This document shows positions 1 through 10,696 of a stretch of DNA of 64,000 bases, one piece after another. The notes below the pieces were generated by a model that made no database searches, was not told where the DNA came from, and worked only from the letters and a program-made list of their open reading frames with translations. Origin of the DNA: Sideroxyarcus emersonii (GTDB lineage: Bacteria; Pseudomonadota; Gammaproteobacteria; Burkholderiales; Gallionellaceae); assembly GCF_021654335.1 (NCBI RefSeq), contig NZ_AP023423.1, forward strand, positions 1,239,001-1,303,000. Direction: 5' to 3'. The position numbers and the translations under genes are program-made. Position 1 is the stretch's first letter; each line of letters opens with the position of its first letter.

Positions 1-354
1 GAAATGGCCGTGCAGATCCAGTTGCAACGGCAGGCGCAGGAAATCCTGCCGGGTGCAGCCGCCTGTCAGTTCGATCAGACGCAGTGTCTCGCGGTAGCAG
101 CCGAGCAGCAGGTGCTGGCCGTTATCGAGCCGGATGTGGTTATACAGCACCCCGCGCGCTCTGCCGCCGAGTTGCCTGGCGCTTTCAAAGACGGTGACGG
201 GAATGCCGCGTGCTGCCAGTTCGACTGCGGCAGCCATGCCCGCATAGCCGCCGCCGATGATACCCACAGTCAAACCATGATCTTCACGATTGCTCCCGCT
301 TCCGTGTGCGGGAGCCGGGGGAGAAGAGGGCGATCTGTTCAGTTCCCGAGCCAT
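1..354 (-). CDS. hpnE: HpnE, hydroxysqualene dehydroxylase (partial, C-terminal part outside window)
   Basis: FAD-dependent enzyme of the squalene-associated desaturase family, which converts hydroxysqualene to squalene in hopanoid producers. Only the N-terminal ~118 residues lie in the window. They contain the dinucleotide-binding motif VGIIGGGYAGMAAA, a typical acidic strand end (VFE) and LGGRAR, and DNGQHLLLGCY, all characteristic of this flavoprotein group. The ATG at 354 overlaps the end of hpnD by 16 bases and adds about 25 residues before the nucleotide-binding fold; a shorter start at a TTG or GTG near 275 would fit the family length better, so the start is uncertain. It is the third gene of an hpnC-hpnD-hpnE set, and this context makes the assignment firm despite truncation. 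Confidence 0.9.
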   Translation of the reverse strand, partial: MARELNRSPSSPPAPAHGSGSNREDHGLTVGIIGGGYAGMAAAVELAARGIPVTVFESARQLGGRARGVLYNHIRLDNGQHLLLGCYRETLRLIELTGGCTRQDFLRLPLQLDLHGHF

Positions 355-1172
355 GCCTTGAATGCCAGCCACAGCTTGTAGGTCGGTGTGAGCGAGACCC
401 GTTCTTTCAGTACATGGCAGCCGCTGGCCACGACTTGATCCAGTGTGGCGCGGTAGATCGCAGCCATGATGAGTCCGGCGCGCTGGGCCTTGCGGTCGAC
501 CGCGGGCAGATGTTCCAGCGCTTGCTGGTAATAGCGTTGCGCGCGTTCGATCTGGAATGCCATCAGCCTGGCGAACCCTTCGGTCTCGCGCGCGTTGAGG
601 ATGTCTGCCGCAGTGACCCCGAACCGCTGCATTTCGTCCATCGGCAGGTAGATGCGGTTGCGCCGCGCATCCTCTCCGACATCGCGGATGATGTTGGTGA
701 GCTGCAAGGCGATGCCGAGGTCGTGTGCGTATTTCAGCGTCTCGCGGTCGGTGTAGCCGAAGATCTCGGCCGACAGCAGGCCAACGACCGAGGCGACGCG
801 GTAGCAATACAGTTGCAGCGATTTGAAATCGGCGTAGCGCGGCTGGTCGAGGTCCATCTCCATGCCGTCGATGATCTCCAGCAGGTGTTCCTGCGGCAGG
901 TTGAATTGCCTGACGACAGGCACCAAAGCCTGGGCGACCGGATGCTGGGGCTTGCCGCCAAAGATGGCGGCGACCTCGTTGCGCCACCAGTTGAGCGTGG
1001 CGCGCGCCACATCGGCATCGGAGCACTCGTCCACGACGTCGTCCACTTCGCGGCAGAAGGCATACAGCGCCGTGATGGCGCGGCGCTTGTCCCTGGGCAG
1101 GAAGCGGAAACTGTTGTAGAAGCTGGAGCCGCTGGAAGCTGCCTTGTCTTGGCAATATTCGTCGGGAGTCAT
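339..1172 (-). CDS. hpnD: HpnD, presqualene diphosphate synthase
   Basis: Condenses two farnesyl diphosphates to presqualene diphosphate, the first committed step towards squalene and hopanoids in bacteria that use the HpnCDE route. The 277-residue protein is of normal family length and carries both aspartate-rich diphosphate/Mg-binding motifs of trans-isoprenyl head-to-head synthases: DDVVD at residues 44-48 and RDVGED at 163-168, followed by RNRIYLP. It starts 2 bases after hpnC ends and overlaps hpnE, so the three are surely co-transcribed. HpnC and HpnD are paralogues; the DDVVDE and RDVGEDARRNRIYLP signatures fit HpnD. Confidence 0.95.
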   Translation of the reverse strand: MTPDEYCQDKAASSGSSFYNSFRFLPRDKRRAITALYAFCREVDDVVDECSDADVARATLNWWRNEVAAIFGGKPQHPVAQALVPVVRQFNLPQEHLLEIIDGMEMDLDQPRYADFKSLQLYCYRVASVVGLLSAEIFGYTDRETLKYAHDLGIALQLTNIIRDVGEDARRNRIYLPMDEMQRFGVTAADILNARETEGFARLMAFQIERAQRYYQQALEHLPAVDRKAQRAGLIMAAIYRATLDQVVASGCHVLKERVSLTPTYKLWLAFKAWLGN

Positions 1173-1174
1173 GG

Positions 1175-1990
1175 TCAGAATCGCAATGGCGCACTTTTGG
1201 CCAGCATGATAACCCAGTCGAACGGGCGCAATACCGGGCGGTGGCGGAACATGTCGTAGTCGGCTGCCTGCAGCTTGTCGAGGATGCGCAGGCCGCCCGC
1301 GATGATCATGCGCATCTCCAGCCCGATGCGTCCGCGGAGCATGCTGCCCAAAGGGGCGCCCTGCAGCATCAGGGTCCGCGCACGGTCGACCTCGAATTCC
1401 ATCAGTGCACGCCAGGCCTCATCGTCGACACCCTGTGCGATCTGCGCCTCCTCGACGCCGAATTTCGCCAGATCTTCCTGTGGCAGGTAGATGCGGCCGA
1501 TGGCGTAGTCCCTGGCTACGTCCTGCCAGAAGTTGATCAATTGCAGCGCGCTGCAGATGGCATCGGAGTAAGCCAGGGCGACCGGTGTGGCTTCTTCGTA
1601 CAGATGCAGCAACAGGTTGCCGACCGGATTGGCCGAGCGGCGGCAGTAGTCCTGCAGCTCGGCGAAATCGGCATAGCGCTTTTTCACCACGTCCTGCGAG
1701 AAGGCGTCGAGCAGGTCATAGAACGGCGGCATCGGCAGCGCATGTGCCTGCACCTCGGCGGCAAGGCGCCGGAACAGGGGGGTGTGGGGGCTTTCATCGG
1801 TTTCGATGCGCTTCAGTTCGGCGCGGAACTCGTCAAGGCGGCGCAAGCGTTCTGCGTCGGGCAGGTCGCCCTCATCGGCGATGTCATCCGCCGCGCGGGC
1901 AAAATGGTAGATCGCGGCCACCGGCTTGCGCAGCCGGCGGGGCATCAGAATGGAAGCGACGGGGAAATTCTCGTAATGGTCGACAGACAT
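1175..1990 (-). CDS. hpnC: HpnC, hydroxysqualene synthase
   Basis: Converts presqualene diphosphate to hydroxysqualene, the step between HpnD and HpnE. The 271-residue protein has the squalene/phytoene synthase fold with the first Asp-rich motif ADDIADE at residues 34-40 and the second, WQDVARD, at 155-161, followed by GRIYLP. The divergence of these motifs from those of the neighbouring HpnD (tryptophan before QDVARD) is typical of HpnC. Its ATG shares one base with the prmB stop codon (TAATG), which indicates translational coupling. No squalene-hopene cyclase is visible here, so hopanoid production itself must be encoded elsewhere. Confidence 0.93.
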   Translation of the reverse strand: MSVDHYENFPVASILMPRRLRKPVAAIYHFARAADDIADEGDLPDAERLRRLDEFRAELKRIETDESPHTPLFRRLAAEVQAHALPMPPFYDLLDAFSQDVVKKRYADFAELQDYCRRSANPVGNLLLHLYEEATPVALAYSDAICSALQLINFWQDVARDYAIGRIYLPQEDLAKFGVEEAQIAQGVDDEAWRALMEFEVDRARTLMLQGAPLGSMLRGRIGLEMRMIIAGGLRILDKLQAADYDMFRHRPVLRPFDWVIMLAKSAPLRF

Positions 1991-2895
1991 TACGCCAGGT
2001 CATTCTTGTGCAGCAGGAACACGAACTCATCCCCGGCGCTGACATCCAGCCAGGTGAAGGGCAGGTTGGGGAAAGCGGCTTCGAGTGCATCGCGGTTATG
2101 GCCGATCTCGACGACGAGGATACCGTTATCGGCGAGGTGGGCTGCGGCATGCGCGAGGATGGTACGGGTGGCATCCAGGCCATCCGTACCGCTGCCCAGC
2201 GCCAGCTCCGGTTCGTAACGATATTCCTGCGGCAGTGCGGCGACCGAGGGCGCATCGACATAGGGGGGATTGCTGATGATCAGGTCGTAGCGTTTGCCCT
2301 GCAATTTGGCGAACATGTCAGATTCGATCAGCGAGATGCGGTCTTCCAGCGCATGGTCGGTGACGTTGTACTGGGCGACATCCAGGGCATCGGCAGACAG
2401 GTCGACGGCGTCGACGTGGGCATTCGGGAAGGCATGTGCCGCCAGGATGGCCAGGCAGCCGCTGCCGGTGCACATGTCCAGCACGTTGCCGATGCGCTCC
2501 GCATCGGCGATCCAGGGCACGAGCTGTTCGCGCAGCAGCTCGGCGATGAAGGATCGCGGCACGATGACGCGCTCGTCGACGTAGAACGACAGATCGCCCA
2601 GCCATGCCTGATTGGTCAGGTAGGCTGCCGGGATGCGCTGCTCGGTGCGCCGCTCGATGATATCCAGCACGTCGTACAGTTCCGACTGGGTCAGCTTCGC
2701 ATCGAGGAACGGGTCGAGCCGGTCGAGCGGTAGATTGAGGGTGTGCAGGATGAGGTAGGCGGCCTCATCGTAGGCATTGCCGCTGCCGTGACCGAAGAAA
2801 AGCTCTGCCTCGTTGAAGCGGCTGACTGCGAAGCGCAGGCAGTCGCGTACCGTGGTGAGCGAGGCGCTGGCCTCGGAAAAGTGGTTGATGTCCAT
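1990..2895 (-). CDS. prmB: PrmB, ribosomal protein uL3 N5-glutamine methyltransferase
   Basis: S-adenosylmethionine-dependent methyltransferase that modifies a glutamine of ribosomal protein uL3 during 50S assembly. The 301-residue product has the SAM-binding motif VLDMCTGSGCLAI at about 138-150 and the catalytic NPPY tetrad at 209-212. The N-terminal helical domain contains FFGHGSGNAYDEAAYLIL, which distinguishes PrmB from the release-factor enzyme PrmC. It lies 24 bases after dapE and overlaps hpnC by one base, in a continuous minus-strand run. Confidence 0.93.
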   Translation of the reverse strand: MDINHFSEASASLTTVRDCLRFAVSRFNEAELFFGHGSGNAYDEAAYLILHTLNLPLDRLDPFLDAKLTQSELYDVLDIIERRTEQRIPAAYLTNQAWLGDLSFYVDERVIVPRSFIAELLREQLVPWIADAERIGNVLDMCTGSGCLAILAAHAFPNAHVDAVDLSADALDVAQYNVTDHALEDRISLIESDMFAKLQGKRYDLIISNPPYVDAPSVAALPQEYRYEPELALGSGTDGLDATRTILAHAAAHLADNGILVVEIGHNRDALEAAFPNLPFTWLDVSAGDEFVFLLHKNDLA

Positions 2896-2919
2896 GCGTT
2901 TTCCTCTTGGGCGATTTTG

Positions 2920-4396
<1,477 letters not shown>

Positions 4397-4400
<4 letters not shown>

Positions 4401-5566
4401 GTTCCCGAACCCGGTACTTCGATATTGAGCTTGATGGCGTCGAAATCGGCGGCAGGGGCAGCATGGCCGGGCTGGTTCGCGTTCGGGTCATACACTTTCA
4501 TCTTGCTGGTCTGGGAGTAGTCGATGAGCGAAGACAGGTTGCTGGCCGAGTCGGCGTTGCGCAAGGCTTCTTCCTTGCTGATATGGCCTGACTTGAAGAG
4601 CTTGTACAGCGCCTGCTCGAAGGTCTGCGAGCCGGGCGAGACACTTTGCTCGATGGCATCGCGGATCTGGTCGATCTGGTCGCTCTTGATCAGGTCGGCG
4701 ATGAGCGAGGAATTCAGCAAAACCTCCACCGCCGGCATCAGTTTTCCTTTCGAGTTGCGGATCAGGCGCTGCGAAATGACGGCGCGCAAGCACAGCGACA
4801 GGTCGGACAGGATGCTGGGGCGGGCGTCATAGGGGAAGAAGTTCACCATGCGGTTGAGCGCGTGGTAGCTGTTGTTGGCGTGCAGGGTGGACAGGCACAG
4901 GTGGCCGGTCTGGGCAAAAATCAACGCATGTTTCAGCGTCTCGCGGTCGCGGATCTCGCCCACCATCAGCACGTCCGGCGCTTCGCGCATCGCGCTGACC
5001 AGCGCAGTCTCATAGCTGGTGGTATCCGTTCCGACCTCGCGCTGGTTCACGATCGACTTGCTGTGCCGGAACATGTACTCGAGCGGGTCTTCGATGGTCA
5101 GGATGTGGCCGCTCTGCGTTTCGTTGCGATGCTGGATCATCGCCGCCAGGGTGGTCGATTTGCCGGAGCCCGTGGCGCCGACCATCAGCACCAGGCCGCG
5201 TTTCTCCATGACCAGTTCCTTCAGCACCAGCGGCAGGTTCAGTTCCTCGACGTTCAGCACGTCGCCGCGCACGTAGCGGATCACCACGGCGACGCTGCTG
5301 CGCTGGCGGAACACGTTGACGCGGAAGTTGCCGATGCCGGGCACGCGGAAGGAAAAGTTCATCTCCATGTGCAGTTCGAACTCGTTGATCTGCGCTTCGG
5401 TCATCATCTCGTAGGCGATGCGCCTGACCGTCGCTTCGTCGAGTATTTGCGCATTCACCGGCATCACCACGCCATCGATCTTGATGTTGATCGGTGCGCC
5501 GACCGACAGGAACAGGTCGGAGGCCTGCTTGTCGGCAGCCAGTTGCAGCAATGGCGTAATGATCAT
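4397..5566 (-). CDS. pilU: PilU-type type IV pilus retraction ATPase
   Basis: Hexameric secretion-type ATPase of the PilT/PilU family that powers pilus retraction for twitching motility, acting at the cytoplasmic base of the pilus machine. The 389-residue protein has the N-terminal PAS-like domain, Walker A GATGSGKST at residues 130-138, the Asp box/Walker B region DVLMVGEIRDRETLKHA and the His box TGHLCLSTLHANN. Its length and the C-terminal tail beyond the PilT core fit PilU better than PilT (usually ~345 residues). No other pilus gene is nearby; its position within a dap cluster is notable. A good ribosome binding site (AGGAGA) precedes the ATG. Confidence 0.88.
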
Positions 5567-5645
5567 GAGGTTCTCCTGGCAGAATGATGAAGACGTGGGG
5601 ATCGAGTGAGCCGGTGCAGTCCGGGCATCAATCCCCGTTCAAGGG

Positions 5646-6467
5646 TTAAATGCCTCGCAGCAGTTCGTTGATGCCGGTCTTGCCCAGCGTCTTGGCGTCC
5701 ACCTTCTTCACGATCACCGCGCAGTACAGGCTGTACTTGCCGTCCTTGGAAGGCATGCTGCCGCTGACCACCACGGAGCCGGCAGGTACGCGGCCATAGA
5801 TGATCTCGCCGGTCTCGCGGTCGAGGATCTTGGTGCTCTGGCCGATGAACACGCCCATCGAGATCACCGAGCCTTCTTCCACGATCACGCCCTCGACCAC
5901 TTCAGAGCGCGCGCCGATGAAGCAGTTGTCCTCGATGATGGTGGGATTGGCCTGCACCGGTTCCAGCACGCCGCCGATGCCGACGCCGCCCGACAGGTGC
6001 ACGTTCTTGCCGATCTGTGCGCAGGAGCCGACGGTGGCCCAGGTGTCGACCATGGTGCCTTCATCTACATAGCCGCCGATGTTGACGTAGGAAGGCATCA
6101 GCACCACGTTCTTGGCGATGTAGGCGCCGCGGCGTGCGGCAGCCGGAGGCACCACGCGGAAGCCGCCTTCGCGGAATTCCTTGGAGTTGTAGTCGGCGAA
6201 CTTGGATGGCACCTTGTCGAAGTAGTTGGTGAAGCCGCCCTTGATGAAGGCATTGTCCTCGATGCGGAAGGACAGTAGCACAGCCTTCTTGATCCACTGG
6301 TGGGTGACCCACTGGCCGTCGATCTTCTCGGCCACGCGCAGTTTGCCCTGGTCGAGATACTCGATCACGGTGTTGATGGTTTCTTTCAGCTGCGCATCCA
6401 CGTTGCGCGGGGTGATCTCGGCACGGCGTTCAAAGGCTTCTTCGATGATGGCTTGCAATTGCGGCAT
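5646..6467 (-). CDS. dapD: DapD, tetrahydrodipicolinate N-succinyltransferase
   Basis: Transfers succinyl from succinyl-CoA to tetrahydrodipicolinate in the succinylase branch of lysine synthesis. The 273-residue protein has the usual DapD length, an N-terminal helical domain (starting [20 protein letters not shown]), a left-handed beta-helix of hexapeptide repeats in the middle (for example [20 protein letters not shown]) and the conserved C-terminal [17 protein letters not shown]. It begins 8 bases after dapC ends and is followed after 79 bases by pilU. Confidence 0.96.
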   Translation of the reverse strand: MPQLQAIIEEAFERRAEITPRNVDAQLKETINTVIEYLDQGKLRVAEKIDGQWVTHQWIKKAVLLSFRIEDNAFIKGGFTNYFDKVPSKFADYNSKEFREGGFRVVPPAAARRGAYIAKNVVLMPSYVNIGGYVDEGTMVDTWATVGSCAQIGKNVHLSGGVGIGGVLEPVQANPTIIEDNCFIGARSEVVEGVIVEEGSVISMGVFIGQSTKILDRETGEIIYGRVPAGSVVVSGSMPSKDGKYSLYCAVIVKKVDAKTLGKTGINELLRGI

Positions 6468-6475
6468 GGCTATTC

Positions 6476-7669
6476 CTAACTTAGTTTTTGGGTGAATTCG
6501 GCGATACGTCGTGCGGCTTCCAGCGTCTCGTCCAGGCCGGCTACCAGCGCCAGACGGATGAAGTTCGCGCCGGGGTTGATCCCGTGCGCTTCGCGGGCAA
6601 GATAGCTGCCGGGCAACACGGAGACATTATAGTCGCGGTGGAGCTGTTGCGCGAAGCCGGTATCGGCGACAGGGGTGCGCAGCCACAGGTAGAATCCGGC
6701 ATCGGGCCTGGTTACGGGCAATACCGGAGCGAGCAGGGCAATGACCTTGGAAAATTTCTCGGCATACAGGCGGCGATTCTCGGCGACATGCGCTTCGTCA
6801 TTCCAGGCCGCGATGGTGGCTGCCTGGATCGCCGGGTTCATGGCGCAACCGTGATAGGTGCGGTACAGCGCGAATTTCTCCAGCACCCTGGCGTCGCCGG
6901 CGACGAAACCGGAGCGCATGCCCGGGACGTTGGAGCGCTTGGACAGGCTGGAGAATACCACCAGATTCTTGTAGTCCGTGCGGCCCAGTTGCTGTGCAGC
7001 TTGCAGCGCCCCCAGCGGCTTGTCGGTGCCGAAATAAATTTCGGAATAACATTCGTCCGCGGCGATGACAAAATCATGGCGGTCGCTCATCTCGAACAAG
7101 GTTTTCCATTCGGACAACGGCATTACCCGGCCGTTCGGGTTGCCTGGCGAGCAGACGTAGATGAGCTGCGTGCGCTGCCAGACGGATTCGGGCAACTGGG
7201 CAAAGTTCAGCGCGAAATCGTCTTCCGGCAGCGTGTTGAGGAAATAGGGCGTCGCGCCAGCCAGGAATGCCGCTCCTTCGTAGATCTGGTAGAACGGATT
7301 GGGGCAGACCACGGCCGGATCGTTCCTGCTGCGGTCGATGACCGCCTGTGCGAATGCGAACAATGCTTCGCGACTGCCGTTCACCGGCAGGACCTGGGTC
7401 TTGGCGTCGAGGGGGGGAATACCGTAACGGCTCGCCAGCCAGTCGGCGATTGCAGTGCGCAAAGCATCGCTGCCGATGGTTGTGGGATAATTTGCCAGTC
7501 CATCGAGGCCGTTAATCAGGGCATCCTTGATGAATTGCGGCGTTGCATGTTTGGGTTCGCCGATGTGCAGGCCGATCGGTTTCAATGATGAATTTGGTTT
7601 GACTGCGCCAAACAGGCTGGCCAGTTTCTGAAACGGATAGGGTTGAAGCTTGTCTAGGTCGCGATTCAT
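6476..7669 (-). CDS. dapC: DapC, succinyldiaminopimelate aminotransferase
   Basis: PLP-dependent class I/II aminotransferase expected to convert N-succinyl-2-amino-6-ketopimelate to N-succinyl-LL-diaminopimelate, the step between DapD and DapE. The 397-residue protein has the predicted Schiff-base lysine K244 in [12 protein letters not shown], the cofactor-binding NPNG and DECYSEIYF motifs, and a C-terminal arginine in ANFIRLAL. Assignment as DapC rather than another aminotransferase rests on its position directly upstream of dapD. It is the promoter-proximal gene of the minus-strand run; the 51-base gap to the divergent transporter gene must contain both start regions. Confidence 0.9.
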   Translation of the reverse strand: MNRDLDKLQPYPFQKLASLFGAVKPNSSLKPIGLHIGEPKHATPQFIKDALINGLDGLANYPTTIGSDALRTAIADWLASRYGIPPLDAKTQVLPVNGSREALFAFAQAVIDRSRNDPAVVCPNPFYQIYEGAAFLAGATPYFLNTLPEDDFALNFAQLPESVWQRTQLIYVCSPGNPNGRVMPLSEWKTLFEMSDRHDFVIAADECYSEIYFGTDKPLGALQAAQQLGRTDYKNLVVFSSLSKRSNVPGMRSGFVAGDARVLEKFALYRTYHGCAMNPAIQAATIAAWNDEAHVAENRRLYAEKFSKVIALLAPVLPVTRPDAGFYLWLRTPVADTGFAQQLHRDYNVSVLPGSYLAREAHGINPGANFIRLALVAGLDETLEAARRIAEFTQKLS

Positions 7670-7720
7670 TACGGTTTCACAACGTGCTGAAATTCAGCGC
7701 GCATTATAAGGGCCGCACTG

Positions 7721-8608
7721 GTGCCAACAAAACAAAATGTGATGCCGGTTGCCGGTGTATTGAGCGGAGCCTTGGTGTGGGGCTTGATCTGGTATCCCTA
7801 CCGTATCCTGCAGGAAGCCGGCATGTCCGGTGCGATGGCTACGTGTATCACCTACCTGTTGGCCATGCTGTGCGGCGCGTTCATGTTGCCGCGAATATGG
7901 CGCGAGCGTTCGACGTTCGGCTGGTGGGCCTTGTTGCTGGTATTGAGCGCAGGCTGGGCGAATTTCGGCTACGTACTGGGAATGCTGCATGGGGAGGTGA
8001 TGCGGGTACTGCTGCTGTTCTACCTTGCGCCGGTGTGGACCATCCTGTTTTCTTTCTGGATGCTGGGCGAGCGACTGGACCGCTATGGCTATCTTATCCT
8101 CGGCCTGTCGCTGTGCGGGGCCATGGTCATGTTATGGAAGCCAGAACTGGGGTTGCCGCTGCCGCAGAATCTTTCCGAATGGCTGGGGCTCTCGGCAGGC
8201 ATGGGCTTTGCGCTTTCCAATGTCACTTCGCGCCGCGCAGCCCATCTGTCGGTGGAAACAAAGTCTTTCAGCCTGTGGCTGGGGACGGCGGTCCTGGCCT
8301 TGCCTTTCCTGTTGTGGCAGGGCGAGGTCACTGTGCAATTGGTATCGATCTCCTGGCATTCCTGGCTGTTGCTGGCGGTGATGGGGCTGGTGCTCTGTGC
8401 GACCAGTTTTGCCGTGCAATATGGCGTTACCCATCTCACGGCAAACAGGGCGGTGGTGTTGTTCCTGTTTGAACTGGTGGTTGCTTCACTGTCTTCATAT
8501 TTCCTCGCGAACGAAGCGCTGGGATTACGGGATGGCCTCGGTGCCGCCCTCATCGTTTCGGCCAGTCTGCTTTCGGGCAAATTGTATTCGGACAAAAGCT
8601 TGGGTTAG
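7721..8608 (+). CDS. EamA (DMT) family membrane transporter
   Basis: Inner-membrane protein of 295 residues from the drug/metabolite transporter superfamily, with about ten hydrophobic segments arranged as two EamA repeats (roughly residues 8-140 and 155-285). Substrate cannot be told from sequence. The second repeat ends in the typical LFLFELVVASLSSYFL...LGLRDGLGAALIVSASLL. The start shown is a GTG (MPTKQNVMPV); an ATG at 7742 is an alternative that removes seven residues. It is divergent from dapC with only 51 bases between. Confidence 0.85.
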   Translation: MPTKQNVMPVAGVLSGALVWGLIWYPYRILQEAGMSGAMATCITYLLAMLCGAFMLPRIWRERSTFGWWALLLVLSAGWANFGYVLGMLHGEVMRVLLLFYLAPVWTILFSFWMLGERLDRYGYLILGLSLCGAMVMLWKPELGLPLPQNLSEWLGLSAGMGFALSNVTSRRAAHLSVETKSFSLWLGTAVLALPFLLWQGEVTVQLVSISWHSWLLLAVMGLVLCATSFAVQYGVTHLTANRAVVLFLFELVVASLSSYFLANEALGLRDGLGAALIVSASLLSGKLYSDKSLG

Positions 8609-8675
8609 ACTGTGTGCGGTGTTGGACAACGCCGTGATTGTGTGAAGAAATTGCGAAATGCGAGGATGCGCCGGA

Positions 8676-9593
8676 ATGGAAAATAACCCGATGTCTGACG
8701 ATGTCAATGCGTTATTCGACAATAATGATCCCGAGATCGTCTGGGCGAAATCGACTGCGCTGATCCTGCGCATGAGTCCGGCATACGATTTCAGTCTGAT
8801 TCAGTCAGTCTTCGACGACGTGCTGAAGCTGTTCCGGGGGGATTATCCGGGATATGGCCCGATCAGGACGCTGTACCACGATCTGCCGCATACGCTGGAA
8901 GTCTTGCTGTGCGGGGTAAGGCTGATGCATGGCGTGCATGTCTCGGGCGATCACCTGAGCGATGCGGAGATCACCCTAGTGGTGCTTGCGATCATGATGC
9001 ACGATGTCGGTTATGCGCAATTGAGGGGCGAGGAGAGCGGCACGGGTGCCCAATACACACAGACCCATGTCCAGCGCGGTATCGAATTCATGCGACGATA
9101 TTTCGCCGAACGCAATCTGTCGCCGGACATTGCAGTTGCCGTCACCGGCATGATTCTCGGGACCGAACACAATCGTCCGTTTGCGGGCATCGATTTCAAC
9201 GACGACAGGGCGCGCATGCTGGCTCGCATCGTTGCCACCGCCGACATTACCGGGCAGATGGCAGACCGTATATATCTGGAAAAACTGCTCTTCCTGTTCC
9301 TGGAGTTCAGGGAAGCGCATTTCGGCAGCTACCAAAGCATGTACGATCTGCTGTGCCAGACCAGCCGTTTTTATGAAACGACGCGCGAAAAACTGGATGG
9401 GGCATTAGGGGGAATCTACAAGAAGTTTGAATATCACTTCAAGGACACGATGGGTGTCGACAACAACTATTATCTGGAAGCCATCGCCAAGAACATGGTC
9501 TATCTGTCCAAGGTCGTTGCGCATAACGAAGCCGAGCTTTTCGCCATGTTGAAGCGCAACGGGGTGGTCGAAAAAACACGCAAGCTTGCTTAA
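8676..9593 (+). CDS. HD-domain phosphohydrolase, probable cyclic-nucleotide phosphodiesterase type
   Basis: Soluble protein of about 305 residues with the metal-binding pattern of the HDc superfamily: YHDLPHTLEV, then MMHDVGY (the HD pair), THVQRG, GTEHN and a final aspartate in ATADITGQMAD. The order H...HD...H...H...D resembles eukaryotic-type cyclic nucleotide phosphodiesterases more than HD-GYP proteins, since no GYP motif is present. Substrate is unknown. The ATG at 8676 is preferred because GAGGA lies 9 bases upstream; an in-frame ATG at 8658 and another at 8691 exist. No obvious operon partner. Confidence 0.75.
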   Translation: MENNPMSDDVNALFDNNDPEIVWAKSTALILRMSPAYDFSLIQSVFDDVLKLFRGDYPGYGPIRTLYHDLPHTLEVLLCGVRLMHGVHVSGDHLSDAEITLVVLAIMMHDVGYAQLRGEESGTGAQYTQTHVQRGIEFMRRYFAERNLSPDIAVAVTGMILGTEHNRPFAGIDFNDDRARMLARIVATADITGQMADRIYLEKLLFLFLEFREAHFGSYQSMYDLLCQTSRFYETTREKLDGALGGIYKKFEYHFKDTMGVDNNYYLEAIAKNMVYLSKVVAHNEAELFAMLKRNGVVEKTRKLA

Positions 9594-9724
9594 TCACCGA
9601 AGCCGGAATTAACGGCTCTTTATGGATGCCGCTCGTCCCCTCCCGCGGATGCCGCTTATCGACTTGTTTGTAACTGATTGTAAACAAATGGGGTTCGATT
9701 GTGCGCGCCTGAATTGTTTGTGTT

Positions 9725-9730
9725 TATAAT
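9725..9730 (+). promoter_or_regulatory. -10 element upstream of the electron-transfer cluster
   Basis: A perfect TATAAT lies 42 bases before the ATG of the inner-membrane heme protein, in an AT-rich stretch (9660-9760) that contrasts with the surrounding sequence. A TTGTGC at 9699-9704 is a possible -35 but the 20-base spacer is long. It is the only convincing promoter signal in the 160-base gap before the cluster. Confidence 0.5.
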
Positions 9731-9772
9731 GTTCACGTTAATTTAACACGGGTTTTGATCCGTAATGCAAGG

Positions 9773-10696
9773 ATGACCCTGAAATTATCGATGACATCGC
9801 TCACCGCATCCCAACCGCCGGCAGACCGGCGCAAGCAAGGCAGCGCCCCCTCATCCAAGGATTATGGCTGGACGCTGTACATCATAGTGATTACATTGTT
9901 GATGGCGGCCGGCTTCTTCATTTCCTACGACCATCTTTACAAACCTGGCGACAACATCGGCTATAACCTTGGCCTGACAGGCGGCCTGATGATGCTGACG
10001 CTGCTGATCTATCCGTTGCGCAAAAGGATGGGTTTCATGAGGAACTGGAGCATTCTGCCGAAATGGTTCAAGTGGCACATGATCTTCGGCATCCTCGGGC
10101 CGGCCTTCATCATGTTCCATTCCACCTTTTCGATCGCATCGGTCAATGCCGGCGTTGCCATGGTATGCATGTTGCTGGTATCGGGGAGCGGCATATTCGG
10201 GCGCTTCTTCTATACCAAGATCCATCATGGGCTGTATGGCAGGAAAGCATCGCTCGAACAACTGCAGGCGAATCTGGAGAGCAAGGGTGACGTGAAATCG
10301 ATACTCAGTTTTGCACCGGAACTGGAGCAAAAGCTCCGGGATTTCCGAAATCAGGCGATCGTATCTGCGAAGCCTGGCAAATTCGACCTGTGGAATTTCG
10401 TCAAACTTGGCTTTCGTGCGAAATGGTATTCCAGGGTGTTTGTCAGGGAACTGGAAGACGCGATGTATGCGAATGCCAATGAGAAACAGTGGAACGATGC
10501 GCAAATGAAGCGCCTCGACGATCTTTTTTACCAGAACGAAAGATTCATCCGTACTTACCTGCTCACCGTAAGAGACTTGGCCCAATTTTCGACTTACGAG
10601 AAGCTGTTTTCCTTATGGCATATCTTCCATGTGCCGCTGGTGTACATGCTGGCATTCAGCGCGATTTGGCATGTCATTGCGGTCCATAAATATTAA
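9773..10696 (+). CDS. Inner-membrane protein with two HX13H helices, probable bis-heme b electron-transfer protein
   Basis: Membrane protein of about 307 residues with some five hydrophobic segments. Two helices each carry histidines exactly 14 residues apart: WHMIFGILGPAFIMFH, and HVPLVYMLAFSAIWH near the C-terminus. This HX13H pattern on two helices is how ferric-reductase-type and related membrane proteins hold two b hemes across the membrane. Between them lies a soluble, charged segment of about 100 residues. By position, directly before a periplasmic 24-heme cytochrome gene (whose ATG follows this stop codon immediately), it is a good candidate for the quinone-side partner of the conduit. 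Start is uncertain: TTG 9755, ATG 9773 and ATG 9791 are in frame. Heme binding is inferred. Confidence 0.7.
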   Translation: MTLKLSMTSLTASQPPADRRKQGSAPSSKDYGWTLYIIVITLLMAAGFFISYDHLYKPGDNIGYNLGLTGGLMMLTLLIYPLRKRMGFMRNWSILPKWFKWHMIFGILGPAFIMFHSTFSIASVNAGVAMVCMLLVSGSGIFGRFFYTKIHHGLYGRKASLEQLQANLESKGDVKSILSFAPELEQKLRDFRNQAIVSAKPGKFDLWNFVKLGFRAKWYSRVFVRELEDAMYANANEKQWNDAQMKRLDDLFYQNERFIRTYLLTVRDLAQFSTYEKLFSLWHIFHVPLVYMLAFSAIWHVIAVHKY

